A stretch of 64,000 bases of DNA from Streptomyces orinoci (GCF_003121295.1 NZ_PHNC01000013.1:1-64000), one strand, 5' to 3'. Shown: positions 17,621 to 26,993, numbered from the stretch's first letter. Notes: generated from the sequence alone by a model not told the origin. Translations and numbers: made by a program.

Positions 17621-18751
17621 TCAGGTGCGGTAGGCGTAGTAGTCCGCGTCCGGGTACGAGGCCAGGATGCTGAGCAGCGACTTCCGGTAGGTGTTGGTGG
17701 AGTGGTAGGTCAGGTAGGGAACGCCCCACCTGCTCTTATAGGTGGTGATCATGGAGTGGTCCTTGGACCCGTCACCGTCGAAGTCCATCTGCAGGATGTC
17801 GCCGACCTCCAGCTGGAACACATTCGGCAGGTGGGTGACCCGCTTGGAGTTCTGCGCGTACCAGGACCATTCATTGGCCCCGACCCAGGAGTGGGACTGG
17901 CTGGAGGAGCTGTACCACCACTTGCGGTAGTCCGCGGCCGGGCCGGTTTCCGGCTTCCAGCCACCGGCCTTGAGGGCCTGGCTGATGAAGTTGGTGCAGT
18001 CACCGCCTTCCTCGTTGAACTGCCGGTAGGCGGGGTTGTAGTTCCGCCAGTACTTCTCCGCGTAGGCGGCCATGGCCGAGTAGTTGAGGCCGGTCCGCCG
18101 CTTGGGTATGGAGGGGGCACCCCAGGAGGTGTCGGAGGGCTTGGCGGCGGGGGTCGGGCCTATGCCCTCCCGGGCCGGCGCCTTGGGCGGCGCCGGGGCG
18201 TTGACCGCCACCGCGCCGTTGTCGGCGGACTTGATCCCGGTCAGCTCCCACTTGCCGTGGCCGGTGGCGGTGAAGCTCACCTCGTGGCGGGCCTTGAAGC
18301 CGGTGCCGGAGGGCTCGTCACCGTGGATCTTCTTGTAGGCCAGCGTGGTGCTCTCGGTGACCCGGACCGTGGCCTTCTTGCCCTTGACCCGGACCTGGTC
18401 CACGGCGACCCGGGTGTCGCCGGAGGTGTACGCCTCACCCAGCGCGGCGAGCCGCTTCTTGCGCGCCTGCAGCGTGGCCAGCGCGCTCTTCTCGCTCCGG
18501 GTGACGCCGGCCGACAGGTGCACCGTCCGGTCACCGGAGGGCACCACGCGCTTGGCCGCGGTGCCGTCCAGCAGCGCCGCCGTGCGCTTGGCCAGCAGCA
18601 CATCGGTGGCCCGGGCGAAGGACGCGGCCGTCGCCTGGTCCACGCCGGCGGGCCGGGCGGCCGCATTCGCCGCGGTGGCGGGCACCACCACGGCCGCCGT
18701 GGCGATGGACAGCACCACGCCCACCGCCGATTTGACTGTCGTTCGTCTCAA
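17621..18751 (-). CDS. Secreted amidase-domain protein
   Basis: This 376-residue protein begins with a TTG that has AGGAG six bases upstream. A Sec signal peptide ends near ANAAARPA. The first half is a helical and beta domain with many Lys residues. The C-terminal ~150 residues form an amidase-6-type cysteine hydrolase: EGGDCTNFISQALKAGGW carries the catalytic Cys, and KDHSMITTY the His. It probably cleaves peptidoglycan peptides or similar amide bonds outside the cell. A strong hairpin lies in its leader. Confidence 0.86.
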   Translation of the reverse strand: MRRTTVKSAVGVVLSIATAAVVVPATAANAAARPAGVDQATAASFARATDVLLAKRTAALLDGTAAKRVVPSGDRTVHLSAGVTRSEKSALATLQARKKRLAALGEAYTSGDTRVAVDQVRVKGKKATVRVTESTTLAYKKIHGDEPSGTGFKARHEVSFTATGHGKWELTGIKSADNGAVAVNAPAPPKAPAREGIGPTPAAKPSDTSWGAPSIPKRRTGLNYSAMAAYAEKYWRNYNPAYRQFNEEGGDCTNFISQALKAGGWKPETGPAADYRKWWYSSSSQSHSWVGANEWSWYAQNSKRVTHLPNVFQLEVGDILQMDFDGDGSKDHSMITTYKSRWGVPYLTYHSTNTYRKSLLSILASYPDADYYAYRT

Positions 18752-18851
18752 GGAAAACTCCTCTTCTTCCTACGGTCCCTCCGGACCGGGTGAGGAATCT
18801 TCGCACGCCGTCGGAAACCGGCCAGAGCCGGGCCGCTTTCCGGAGAACGGA

Positions 18852-18875
18852 ACAAAACCCCCGCGCTTGGGGGTT
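18852..18875 (-). terminator. Hairpin with T-rich tail in the leader of the amidase gene
   Basis: Read on the minus strand, AACCCCC-AAGCGC-GGGGGTT is followed by TTGTT, a classic intrinsic terminator form. It sits about 100 bases before the amidase start. There is no gene upstream on this strand, so it could be an attenuator, or the promoter may lie downstream of it. Confidence 0.5.
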
Positions 18876-18980
18876 GGCGATGCGTCATAACGAAAGGTGC
18901 CGCCGGGCAGGGCGGTCCGCCCGCCCTCCGGTTGGCGGTGTGGGCGTTGGAGCGGACGGGCCGGGGGATAACCATTCCTC

Positions 18981-19754
18981 ATGTTCGCAACGGCGGTGTA
19001 CGACCGGTTTCCGGAATTGGCTCCCTTCGTCCATGCCGCGCGGGCCCGGCGCCCCTCCGACGGGACCTGGTGCGAGGCGTGGACGGTACGCGATGTGGTG
19101 ATCCATCAGACGGGCAACGCCGAGGAACTGGCCCGGGTGCTCCGGGCGCATCTGGCGGGCGAGCCGGTGGAGACCCGGGGGTTCGACCGGGAGCTGCCCT
19201 ACCGGGCCCTGTCCGACTCCGAGTTGTGGCCGGTCTTCGCCAGGCGCTGTGCGGAGCTCGCCGAGGTCTCCGCCACGGCGGAACGGGAGCTGGCGCCGGA
19301 GACCGAGGTGCGCTGGACCGGCCGTACGGTCACCGTCCCCTTCTTCGCGGAGCATCTGCGCGAGGAACTGGTGCTGCACCGCTGGGACCTCACCGGCGAC
19401 GACCAAACGGCCCTGCGGTCGCTGGGCGAGCCCTGGATGACCCGGCACAGCGTGACCGATGTGGGCCGGCCGCTGCTGCGCCGGGGCCTGGACGGGCTGG
19501 GCCTGCGGCCCGGGGAACGCGTCGAGGGCCGGCTGCGCACCCCCGGCACCGAGGACATCCTGGTGACCGCGGAGGCCGGCGGCGGCACCGGCATCACCTT
19601 CGCCCCCGCGGAGGGCCCGGCCACCGTGGAGAGCGACGCGGCCGCCCGGGTGCTGCTGCTGTGGGGACGGCGCCCGGCGAACCCGGCCCGCTGGCACAGT
19701 GACGCCGGGCCGGAGGCCCTGCGCCGGCTGCGCGGCCTGCTCGGCGGCTACTGA
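18981..19754 (+). CDS. Maleylpyruvate isomerase family mycothiol-dependent enzyme
   Basis: This 257-residue protein has the DinB-like four-helix fold of mycothiol-dependent enzymes: WTVRDVVIHQTGNAEEL near the N-terminus with the metal His, and EHLREELVLHRWDLTG with further His ligands. The C-terminal ~90 residues form the small alpha/beta domain typical of this family. It probably acts in mycothiol-linked detoxification or isomerisation. No good ribosome-binding site is visible, and the gene may be translated from a short leader. Confidence 0.82.
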   Translation: MFATAVYDRFPELAPFVHAARARRPSDGTWCEAWTVRDVVIHQTGNAEELARVLRAHLAGEPVETRGFDRELPYRALSDSELWPVFARRCAELAEVSATAERELAPETEVRWTGRTVTVPFFAEHLREELVLHRWDLTGDDQTALRSLGEPWMTRHSVTDVGRPLLRRGLDGLGLRPGERVEGRLRTPGTEDILVTAEAGGGTGITFAPAEGPATVESDAAARVLLLWGRRPANPARWHSDAGPEALRRLRGLLGGY

Positions 19755-19764
19755 CCGCCGCTCC

Positions 19765-20412
19765 TCATCCGACTCCGCGCGGGCGGAACTGGATGCTGAT
19801 CCTGGGCCCCACCGGTTTGCCGGTCTTGGGCACACAGTGGTCCCAGGTGCGCTGGCAGGTGCCGCCCATGACCAGCAGATCGCCGTGTCCGACCGGCCGG
19901 CGGATGCTGGGCCCGCCGCCGCGCGGGCGGAGCATCAGCGGGCGGGGCGCGCCGATGGAGAGGATGGCGACCATGGTGTTCTCCTTCTCGCCCCGGCCGA
20001 TGCGGTCGCCGTGCCAGGCCACGCTGTCCCGGCCGTCGCGGTAGAAGCACAGGCCCAGGGTGCGGAAGGGTTCGCCCAGCTCGGCGGCGTAGTGGTCGCT
20101 CAAGGCCGAGCGGGCCTCGGCCAGCACGGGGTGCGGGAGCTCGTCGTCCTCGCCGTAGTGGGCGAGCAGCCGGGGGACCCGGACCTCGTTGTCGTACATA
20201 TGCCGGCGCTCGGCTCGCCAGGGCACCGTTTGCGCCAGCGTCTCGAACAGCAGGTCCGAGCCGGCCAGCCAGCCGGGCAGCACATCGATCCAGGCCCCGT
20301 GGGCCAGCGTGGTACGGCGCGCCTCGGCCAGCGGCCGACGCAGTCCTATGTCGTCCGCCAGATCGAAGAGCGAGCCCTGGAGCTGGAGCACCATGCTCCT
20401 ACCGTACGACAT
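19765..20412 (-). CDS. AlkB-like 2-oxoglutarate/Fe(II) dioxygenase
   Basis: This 215-residue protein has the AlkB iron ligands WHGDRIG (HxD) and WDHCVPK (His), with the 2-oxoglutarate Arg in GPRISIQFR. The family repairs alkylated DNA bases by oxidative demethylation. An ATG six codons later (20394) preceded by GGTAGGAG is an alternative start but the spacing is short. It is convergent with the mycothiol-type gene. Confidence 0.87.
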   Translation of the reverse strand: MSYGRSMVLQLQGSLFDLADDIGLRRPLAEARRTTLAHGAWIDVLPGWLAGSDLLFETLAQTVPWRAERRHMYDNEVRVPRLLAHYGEDDELPHPVLAEARSALSDHYAAELGEPFRTLGLCFYRDGRDSVAWHGDRIGRGEKENTMVAILSIGAPRPLMLRPRGGGPSIRRPVGHGDLLVMGGTCQRTWDHCVPKTGKPVGPRISIQFRPRGVG

Positions 20413-20442
20413 AAATAGAACGTTTGAACGGTTAGGGGGTTG

Positions 20443-21669
20443 TCAGGAGACGCCCCCGCCCCGCTCCACCGGCAGATGGCGCGGCCCGCGCAGCACCGGG
20501 CTGCGCCGGTACTCGGGCGGGTCGGCGAGCAGCCGCCAGGAGCCCAGCCGGCGCAGCAGGACGGTGAGCGCGATCTGGGTTTCCAGCCGGGCGAGCGGGG
20601 CGCCGAAGCAGCTGTGGACGCCGCTGCCGAAGCCCAGGTGCTGGTTGTCCTCCCGGTCGGGCCGGAAGCGGTCGGGCTCGGGGAAGCGCAGCGGGTCGCG
20701 GTTGCCGGAGGCCAGCACCAGGATCAGGGGCGCGCCCTTGGGCACGGTGACCCCGGCCACCTCGATATCGGCCAGCGGGGTGCGCTGGGGCAGGAACTGC
20801 ACGGGCGGTTCGAAGCGCAGCAGCTCCTCCACCGCACGGGGCATCAACTCCGGGTCGTCGCACAGGCGTTGCAGCGCCTCGGGATGGCGGCCCAGGGTGA
20901 GCACCCCATTGGTGATCAGGTTGACGGTGGTCTCATGGCCGGCGATCAGCAGCAGGGTGGCGGTGCTCATCAGTTCACCGTCGGTCAGCCGGCCGTCCGG
21001 CCCGTCCTCGTTGGCCAGTTGGGAGAGCAGGTCGCCGGTGGGCCTCTCGCGCCGGGTCCGGGCCAGTTCGCCCAGGTAGACGCCCATGGCCTGGCGGGCC
21101 TGGAGTGCCGTACGCCGGCGTTCGGCGGGTTCCTCCTCGGGGCTGAAGTCCAGCCCGGCCACCACGGCGTCCGCCCACTCATGGACCTGGGGCACGTCTT
21201 CGCCCGGCACGCCCAGCAGTCGGCAGATGACGGCGACCGGCAGCGGGAAGGCGAAGTCGTCCACGATGTCGATGTGCTGCTTCTCCCCCAGCCCCCGGGC
21301 GAGGTCCTCGGCGATGGCGGTGATGTCCTGGCGCAGCGCGTCGATCCGGCCGGGGGTGTGGGGCGGGCCGAACCGCCGCATGGCCAGCCGCCGGAGCCGG
21401 TCGTGCTCGGGGTCGTCCAGGGCGATGAAGGATCGGGGTGCCGCCGGGTCCTCTCCGGCCAGCAGCTCCTCCGCGTCGTCGCGGTTACGAACGTCGGAGC
21501 TGACCCGGGGGTCGTGCAGCAGCGCGGTGATCTCGTCATAGGTGCCCACCAGAAAGGCGCCGTCCTCCTGGCGTGCCACTCCGTGCTCCCGGAGCTCGGC
21601 GTAGAGCGGGTAGGGGTCGGGACGGTTGGCGTAGTCGGTGATGCGCCGGAAGAGGGTGTCGGTGGACAT
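20443..21669 (-). CDS. Cytochrome P450 of a three-component operon
   Basis: This 408-residue P450 has AGHETT in helix I, EELLR in the K helix, and FGSGVHSCFG as the haem-binding loop. It lies 25 bases downstream of the ferredoxin reductase gene and shares its operon. The substrate is unknown. With its own ferredoxin and reductase it forms a complete class I monooxygenase. Confidence 0.94.
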   Translation of the reverse strand: MSTDTLFRRITDYANRPDPYPLYAELREHGVARQEDGAFLVGTYDEITALLHDPRVSSDVRNRDDAEELLAGEDPAAPRSFIALDDPEHDRLRRLAMRRFGPPHTPGRIDALRQDITAIAEDLARGLGEKQHIDIVDDFAFPLPVAVICRLLGVPGEDVPQVHEWADAVVAGLDFSPEEEPAERRRTALQARQAMGVYLGELARTRRERPTGDLLSQLANEDGPDGRLTDGELMSTATLLLIAGHETTVNLITNGVLTLGRHPEALQRLCDDPELMPRAVEELLRFEPPVQFLPQRTPLADIEVAGVTVPKGAPLILVLASGNRDPLRFPEPDRFRPDREDNQHLGFGSGVHSCFGAPLARLETQIALTVLLRRLGSWRLLADPPEYRRSPVLRGPRHLPVERGGGVS

Positions 21670-21694
21670 CGGCGGCCTCCTGGGGCGGTACGGG

Positions 21695-23062
21695 TCAGCC
21701 GGCCGGCCGGAGCAGGGTCAGCCGCCAGTCGGGCAGGTGGCCGGTGAGGGCGACGGTGGGGCCGTGGGAGAGCACCCGGGGGTCGGGGACGTCGGAGGGG
21801 ACGGGCTCCTGGCCGGCGAGGTGGTCGGCGGCGCCGGGGCCGGGCGGGAAGGGAGCGGCGGTCTCGATCAAGTGCCGGTAGTGCTCCAGCCATTTGGCGC
21901 GGTCTACGGTGACCGCGGCGGTGATGCGGCCGCGGTAGCCGTAGACGGCCACCAGGCGGCGTTCCCCGGGACTGCCCTGGGCCAGGATCACCTGGTCGGA
22001 GAAGGTGGGCACGCCGACCGACTTGATGTTGAGGCCGAACTGGCTGGACCAGAAGGAGGGCACCGCCAGGTGGGGCCGCCGCCGCGGCCCGGGGCTGACC
22101 ATATTGTGGGCGGCCACCTCGGCCTGGGCGATGGCATTGCCCCAGTGCTCCAGGGCGATCAGCTGGTATTCGAAGAGCGGGTGCGGGAAGCGGGCCACGT
22201 CCCCGGCCACGAAGACATCGTCGGTGACGATGCCGTACATGGTGAAGACCCGGCAGCCCGCGTCACAGGCCACGCCCCGGGGTCCGGCGGCCAGGCCGGA
22301 GTCGGCCAGCCATTCGGTGTTGCGGACCGCGCCCAGGCAGACCACGGCCACCTCGGCGTCGATCCGGCTGCCGTCGGAGAGCTCGGCTCCACTGAGACGG
22401 CCGTTCCGGCCCAGCAGGGCGGTGACCGTGACCCCGCAGCGCAGGTCCACCCCGTGGGCGCGCTGGAGCCGGATGGCCCAGGCACCGACGGTGCCGCCCA
22501 GGGCGCCGATCAGCGGTGCCCGGCCGCGTTCGACAACCGTGACGTCCAGTCCGCGCTCCCGGCAGGCGGAGGCGATCTCCGAGCCGGTGAACCCGGCGCC
22601 GACCACCAGCACCCGGTGGGGCCGGGCGTCCAGCAACCGGGCCAGCCGTGCGGCGTCCTGGCTGGTGCGCAGCGTCAACACGCCGTCCAGCGCCGCCTCT
22701 TCGGGGTTGGGCCAGGGCCGGGCGCGGGTGCCGGTGGCGATCAGCAGCCGGTCGTAGGGCAGTTGCTCGCCGTCGGCGAGCAGCAGGCGCCGGGCCTCGG
22801 GGTCCAGCCCGGTGGCGCGGACGCCGAGCCGCCAGTGGGCGTCCAGGGAGCGGCGGCCCGGCAGTCCGCAGTCCTCGGCACCGGCCCGTCCCAGGAGCAC
22901 CGCCTTGGACAACGGCGGCCGGTCGTAGGGCAGTTCGGGCTCCTCGCCGACCAGGGTGAGGGAGCCGGTGAAGCCCTTTTCGCGCAGGGTTTCGGCGGCG
23001 CGCAGCCCGGCCAGCGAGGCGCCGACGATGACGATCCGGCCGTCCTTGAGGTCAAAGCTCAC
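21695..23062 (-). CDS. FAD-dependent ferredoxin reductase
   Basis: This 455-residue enzyme has an N-terminal FAD-binding motif VIVGASLAGLRAAETL, a second dinucleotide motif VVGAGFTGSEIASACRERG for NADH, and the FAD-end motif VFVAGDVARFPHP. The RPPLSK near residue 50 is typical of oxygenase-coupled reductases. I start at a GTG with AGGCGG upstream; the ferredoxin stop overlaps the start. It passes electrons from NAD(P)H to the ferredoxin for the P450. Confidence 0.9.
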   Translation of the reverse strand: MSFDLKDGRIVIVGASLAGLRAAETLREKGFTGSLTLVGEEPELPYDRPPLSKAVLLGRAGAEDCGLPGRRSLDAHWRLGVRATGLDPEARRLLLADGEQLPYDRLLIATGTRARPWPNPEEAALDGVLTLRTSQDAARLARLLDARPHRVLVVGAGFTGSEIASACRERGLDVTVVERGRAPLIGALGGTVGAWAIRLQRAHGVDLRCGVTVTALLGRNGRLSGAELSDGSRIDAEVAVVCLGAVRNTEWLADSGLAAGPRGVACDAGCRVFTMYGIVTDDVFVAGDVARFPHPLFEYQLIALEHWGNAIAQAEVAAHNMVSPGPRRRPHLAVPSFWSSQFGLNIKSVGVPTFSDQVILAQGSPGERRLVAVYGYRGRITAAVTVDRAKWLEHYRHLIETAAPFPPGPGAADHLAGQEPVPSDVPDPRVLSHGPTVALTGHLPDWRLTLLRPAG

Positions 23063-23261
23063 CGGCACCCGCCTGTTCGCCCGCCGTGATGGCCTGGACC
23101 GGGCAGGCGGCCACCGCCTGCAGCACCCGCTCACGCTGGTCGTTGGGGACGGCCGGGGTGTAGAGCAGGGCCTCCTCGCCATGCAGTTCGAAGACCCGGG
23201 GCGCCAGGAAGGCGCACTGGGCGTAGCCCTGGCAGCGGTTGAGGTCCACCACGACCCTCAT
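23052..23261 (-). CDS. [3Fe-4S] ferredoxin for the P450
   Basis: This 69-residue protein has CQGYAQC (C-x5-C) and a final CPVQAI cysteine, which together form a three-cysteine [3Fe-4S] site typical of Streptomyces P450 ferredoxins. It is the first gene of the ferredoxin, reductase, P450 operon and overlaps the reductase start. Confidence 0.92.
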   Translation of the reverse strand: MRVVVDLNRCQGYAQCAFLAPRVFELHGEEALLYTPAVPNDQRERVLQAVAACPVQAITAGEQAGAGEL

Positions 23262-23467
23262 GCCCGGTCACTCCTCCCGCCGCGGGTTACGGTCGCTCCC
23301 TTCCTAGCGCCTGCCGGGCGCCGGCGCGGGCGGGGCTGGGCCAAGCGGGGCGCGGACCCGGTGGCGGGACCCGGATGGCGGTGGCCGGCGGGCGCTCCGG
23401 ACGCGGGCGCCCCATTCTGGCGGCACCAGTGCGTCCGCCGTCGATCCGGAGCCCTCCCGTGTGCCCC

Positions 23468-24607
23468 ATGCCGCTCCCCCGCCTGCCGGTGCGCCGCCGT
23501 CCCTGGCGGCGGGCGGCCGTGCTGGCGCTGCTGGCGGCGCTGCCGGCGGGCGGCTGCGGCGGCTTGGGTACGGGCGGGACGGAGCGCAGCTCCGGTGCGG
23601 CGGCGGCGATGACCGTCCCCCTGACCTATCTCCCGGCCGGGAGCGTGGGCGGCAAGCTGGGCGAGCCCCGGCTGCAGGCCGCCGTCCGGGTGGGGTCGCA
23701 GCAGCTCAATGTGCTGGTGGACACCGGCTCCACCGGGCTGAGGGTGCTGGCCTCGGCGGTGGGCAGGGGCAATGCAACCCCCACCGGTGCCGGCGGCAGC
23801 ATCAGCTTTCTCAGCGGGCTGCGGGTCAGCGGGCGGGAGGCCCAGGCCAAGGTGGGGCTGGCCGGTGCCGGCACCTGGGAGGAGACGCTGTTGCTGGTGG
23901 ACTCGCTCGGCTGCACCGCCGAGGTGCCCGACTGCGAGGCGGCGCACGGCAAGGCGCCCGAGGAGTTCGGTGGTGTCTTCGACGGCATCCTGGGCATCGG
24001 CCTGGCCGAACGCGACCAGGGCGTCCGGGGCTGCTGCGCCAATCCCCTCCAGGCTCCGACCCACAATGGCTCCTTTGTGGTCCACTTCGACCAGCGCCGT
24101 CCCCGACTGCTGCTCAATCCCGACCGGAAGAGCCTTGACCGGTTCAGCATGGTGAGCCTGCGGCAGTCGGTCACCAGGGCGCCGGCCCCGGGTGCCTCCC
24201 CGACCGCGTTCACCGTCTGGGATCCCACCCCCATAACGGGCTGTCTGTCCGTGACTTCGGTGCTGGACACGCAGTGCGCTCCGATGGTCTTCGACACCGG
24301 CACCCCGACCCTGTCCCTCCAGGCTCCCCGGCTCCCCGGACCCGCGGCAGGGCAGCTGGTCGAGGGGGACATCGTCAACACCTTCGGCCGCCGGCTCACC
24401 CTGTCGGTGCCCGGCGCCCACTGGAGCTGGACCTACCGGATGCCACCGAGGGACGCCCTGGACCAGCCGCTGAACGCCCTGGACACCCCGCTGCTGAGCT
24501 ATGGGCGGCAGCCGCATCCGCTGATCCTGGCCGGGCTGCCCGCCTTCGCCAAGGTCGATGTGCTGTACGACCTGGGAGGCGGCCGCATGGGGCTGGCGCC
24601 GCGCTGA
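23468..24607 (+). CDS. Pepsin-like aspartic protease domain, secreted
   Basis: This 379-residue protein has a basic N-terminus, a hydrophobic segment and LPAGGCGG, a lipobox-like site with an imperfect consensus. Mature protein contains two D[ST]G sites, VLVDTGSTGLRVL near residue 84 and MVFDTGTPTLSL near residue 275. Two such sites in one chain are the hallmark of pepsin-type aspartic proteases, which are uncommon in bacteria. The region between has GVFDGILGIGLAER, like the pepsin DGILGLG motif. The start is uncertain because no ribosome-binding site is at the usual distance. Confidence 0.78.
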   Translation: MPLPRLPVRRRPWRRAAVLALLAALPAGGCGGLGTGGTERSSGAAAAMTVPLTYLPAGSVGGKLGEPRLQAAVRVGSQQLNVLVDTGSTGLRVLASAVGRGNATPTGAGGSISFLSGLRVSGREAQAKVGLAGAGTWEETLLLVDSLGCTAEVPDCEAAHGKAPEEFGGVFDGILGIGLAERDQGVRGCCANPLQAPTHNGSFVVHFDQRRPRLLLNPDRKSLDRFSMVSLRQSVTRAPAPGASPTAFTVWDPTPITGCLSVTSVLDTQCAPMVFDTGTPTLSLQAPRLPGPAAGQLVEGDIVNTFGRRLTLSVPGAHWSWTYRMPPRDALDQPLNALDTPLLSYGRQPHPLILAGLPAFAKVDVLYDLGGGRMGLAPR

Positions 24608-24691
24608 GCGGGGCCATGGGCGTCCCCTTGGCCCCGGAGCGGAGGCGCTGACGCCGCGTACCCCGGACGCCCCGTCAGCGACGCGGAACGG

Positions 24692-25591
24692 CTACCCGGC
24701 CCCCGGCGGATCGAGGACCGCGGCCGCCAGGTGGTCCCGGAACCACCCATGCCCCGGATCGCTCGCGTTACGGGGGTGCCAGGCCATCCCGAAGTCCAGC
24801 GGTGCCACCTCCAGCGGCAGGGGGAAGGTACGCAGCCCCAGCGCGGAGATGGTGCCGGGGAGCCAGTCGGCCAGGGCGAGGGCGACCAGGTCCGTATTGC
24901 GGGCGAGAATCATCGCTCCGGTGTGGCTGGGCACCACCACCGCGACCCGGCGCCGCAGCCCCAGCTCCGCGAGCGCGTCGTCAATGGGCCCGAAGCGCTT
25001 GCCCAGCCGGGATATGCCGATGTGGTCGGCCGCGGCGAACCGGCGGGCGTCGATGGGCCCGTCGAAGAGGGGGTGACCGCTGCGCGCGACCCCGACCAGC
25101 GTCTTCCGCGTAAGCGGCCGGGTAAGGATCTCCGGGTCCAGATGTCCCAGGACGCCCAGTTCGACGTCCACCCAGCCCTGCCGCAGCGCGGGGCCGCCCT
25201 CCAGCGCCTCCGGCAGGAAGACCACGTCCACCCGCGGGGCCTCCGCGTGGATCCGGTCGCTCAGGGTCCCGGCCAGGCCCGACACCAGCAGATCGGTGGC
25301 CTGCACGGTAAAGGTGCGGTGGAGCCGGGCGGCGTCGAAACCGGCCCCGGGCCGCAGGAGGTTGTCGCAACCGCGCAGCAACGCGCCCACCTCCTCCCGG
25401 AGTTCCTGGGCGCGGGGGGTCGGGACCATGCCCTGGCCCGCACGGACCAGCAGCGGATCGCCGACCGCGCGGCGGAGCCGGGCCAGCATACGGCTGGCCG
25501 CCGCGGGTGAGGTGCCAAGCCGCTCGGCGGCGCGGGTCACGCTGTTCTCCTGGAGCAGGGCGTCCAGGGCCCTGAGCAGGTTGAGATCCAC
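24692..25591 (-). CDS. LysR-family transcriptional regulator
   Basis: This 299-residue regulator starts at a GTG with AGGAGG five bases upstream. It has an N-terminal winged helix-turn-helix (LNLLRALDALLQENSVTRAAERLGTSPAAASR) split over the usual LysR positions, and a C-terminal effector domain. It is divergent from the beta-propeller gene across 151 bases and probably controls it. The intergenic part holds several TTGCA-like and GCAATA sequences that could be operator half-sites. Confidence 0.9.
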   Translation of the reverse strand: MDLNLLRALDALLQENSVTRAAERLGTSPAAASRMLARLRRAVGDPLLVRAGQGMVPTPRAQELREEVGALLRGCDNLLRPGAGFDAARLHRTFTVQATDLLVSGLAGTLSDRIHAEAPRVDVVFLPEALEGGPALRQGWVDVELGVLGHLDPEILTRPLTRKTLVGVARSGHPLFDGPIDARRFAAADHIGISRLGKRFGPIDDALAELGLRRRVAVVVPSHTGAMILARNTDLVALALADWLPGTISALGLRTFPLPLEVAPLDFGMAWHPRNASDPGHGWFRDHLAAAVLDPPGAG

Positions 25592-25742
25592 TCCACCCTC
25601 CTGAACTGCATTTTTGCGGCTGACGCAATAACTTGCTGCCAATCTTTGCATTGTTGGCGGGGTCCCCTCCCGGCGAGAGTGGAGTGGTCCGCGAAACCGC
25701 GTGCACCCGATGTCCCATCCGCCCAAGTGCAAGGAGCCCTCC

Positions 25743-26795
25743 ATGCAGCAGTCCCCCCGCGCCGGCCGGGAAGGCGATGTGCTGGCCGTCGTCGCGCAGA
25801 AGGGCGCGACGGTCTCGTTCTTCGACGCCGCCTCCGACCGGCACCTCGGGAGCGTCCAAGTCCTGGCCGAGCCCCATGAGTTGTGCTTCGACCCCACCCA
25901 GCGGCTGCTGTGGTGCACCTCGACGTACCACTCGGGCTACTACCACGCCAACAGCGGCCGGCGCACCCAGCTGACCGTTGTGGACCCCGACACCCGCCGC
26001 ATCGTCGAGGTCATCGACCTCGCCCCGGAACACGGTCCGCACGGGCTGGCCCTGGACACCGCCCGCGGCCGGCTGTACGTCAGTGTGGAGGGCTCGGCCG
26101 GCCGGCCGGGCGGTGTGGTGGTGATCGACACCGCGACCCGGCGGCCCCTGGGCAGGATCGACACCGACGCGCCCGGCCCGCACTGGTTCGCCATCGATGC
26201 GGCGGGGAGGCGGGGTTACGCCACCAACAAGGAGGCTCCGTTTGTCTCGGTCGTCGATCTCGAACGGGGAGTCCTCACCGCGAAGGCGGAGGTGCCGGGC
26301 AGCGAGGGGCTGGCCGTCTCCGCCGACGGTGCCCGGGTCTTCGTCGCCGCGCCCTACGCCTCCTTCGCCGCCACCGCCGGACAGCGGCCGGCCACGGGCA
26401 TCCGGGTCATCGACGCCAGGACGGCGTCGGTGACCGGGATCCTGCCCACCGGCAGCATCGTCTTCCCGGTGCATCTGACGTCAACGGGCAAGCTGCTGGC
26501 GGGAGAAGTGCGCATGGAGCCCGACCCGGAGTCCCGGCTGGGGCGCCATGCGCCGGGCCGCCTCACCGTGTTCGACGCCGGCACCCACCAGCGGCTGGGC
26601 GAGCTGGAGGTGGGGCTCTTCCCGCTGACCATCACCGCCTCCCCCGACGGCCGGCTCGCCTATGTGTCCTGTGCCACCTCGTCCACCGTGGAGATCGTGG
26701 ACCTGGAGACGCTCCAGGGCCTGGCCCGGCTGGACCTGTCCGGGACCGGCGGCTCCCTGGCACATGGCCTGGCCTATATCCCCCGCCCGGCATAG
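25743..26795 (+). CDS. YncE-like beta-propeller protein
   Basis: This 350-residue protein shows seven or so YVTN-type repeats, such as GRLYVSVEG, RRGYATNKEA, ARVFVAAPYA and GRLAYVSCATSSTVEIVDL. No signal peptide is visible, so it is probably cytoplasmic. The ATG at 25743 has AAGGAG six bases upstream. Such propellers bind ligands or act as lactonases or surface proteins; the substrate is not known. The divergent LysR regulator suggests induction by a small molecule. Confidence 0.82.
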   Translation: MQQSPRAGREGDVLAVVAQKGATVSFFDAASDRHLGSVQVLAEPHELCFDPTQRLLWCTSTYHSGYYHANSGRRTQLTVVDPDTRRIVEVIDLAPEHGPHGLALDTARGRLYVSVEGSAGRPGGVVVIDTATRRPLGRIDTDAPGPHWFAIDAAGRRGYATNKEAPFVSVVDLERGVLTAKAEVPGSEGLAVSADGARVFVAAPYASFAATAGQRPATGIRVIDARTASVTGILPTGSIVFPVHLTSTGKLLAGEVRMEPDPESRLGRHAPGRLTVFDAGTHQRLGELEVGLFPLTITASPDGRLAYVSCATSSTVEIVDLETLQGLARLDLSGTGGSLAHGLAYIPRPA

Positions 26796-26813
26796 GGCGT
26801 TGACGGCCCGATC

Positions 26814-26841
26814 GGTGCCGCGCCCGGGCAGGCGCGGCACC
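26814..26841 (+). terminator. Terminator hairpin after the beta-propeller gene
   Basis: GGTGCCGCGCC and GGCGCGGCACC form a perfect 11-bp stem around CGGGCA, 19 bases after the stop codon. There is no long T run. Confidence 0.72.
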
Positions 26842-26993
26842 CGCTGCCCGAAAGCCATCACCCCCCAACAGACCTGAACGGTAGGGCATGTTGACTTCCG
26901 TAGGTATCCGCCCAAGGATGCGCATGGGCACCAGCCGCCCCGCCCGCCCTTGTGCCCGGTGACCACGCTCCCTCGCCCTCCAAGGAGAGTCGC

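Noticed and set aside
20440..21747. A 435-codon plus-strand frame opposite the P450
   Set aside because: The P450 motifs are on the minus strand; this frame has none.
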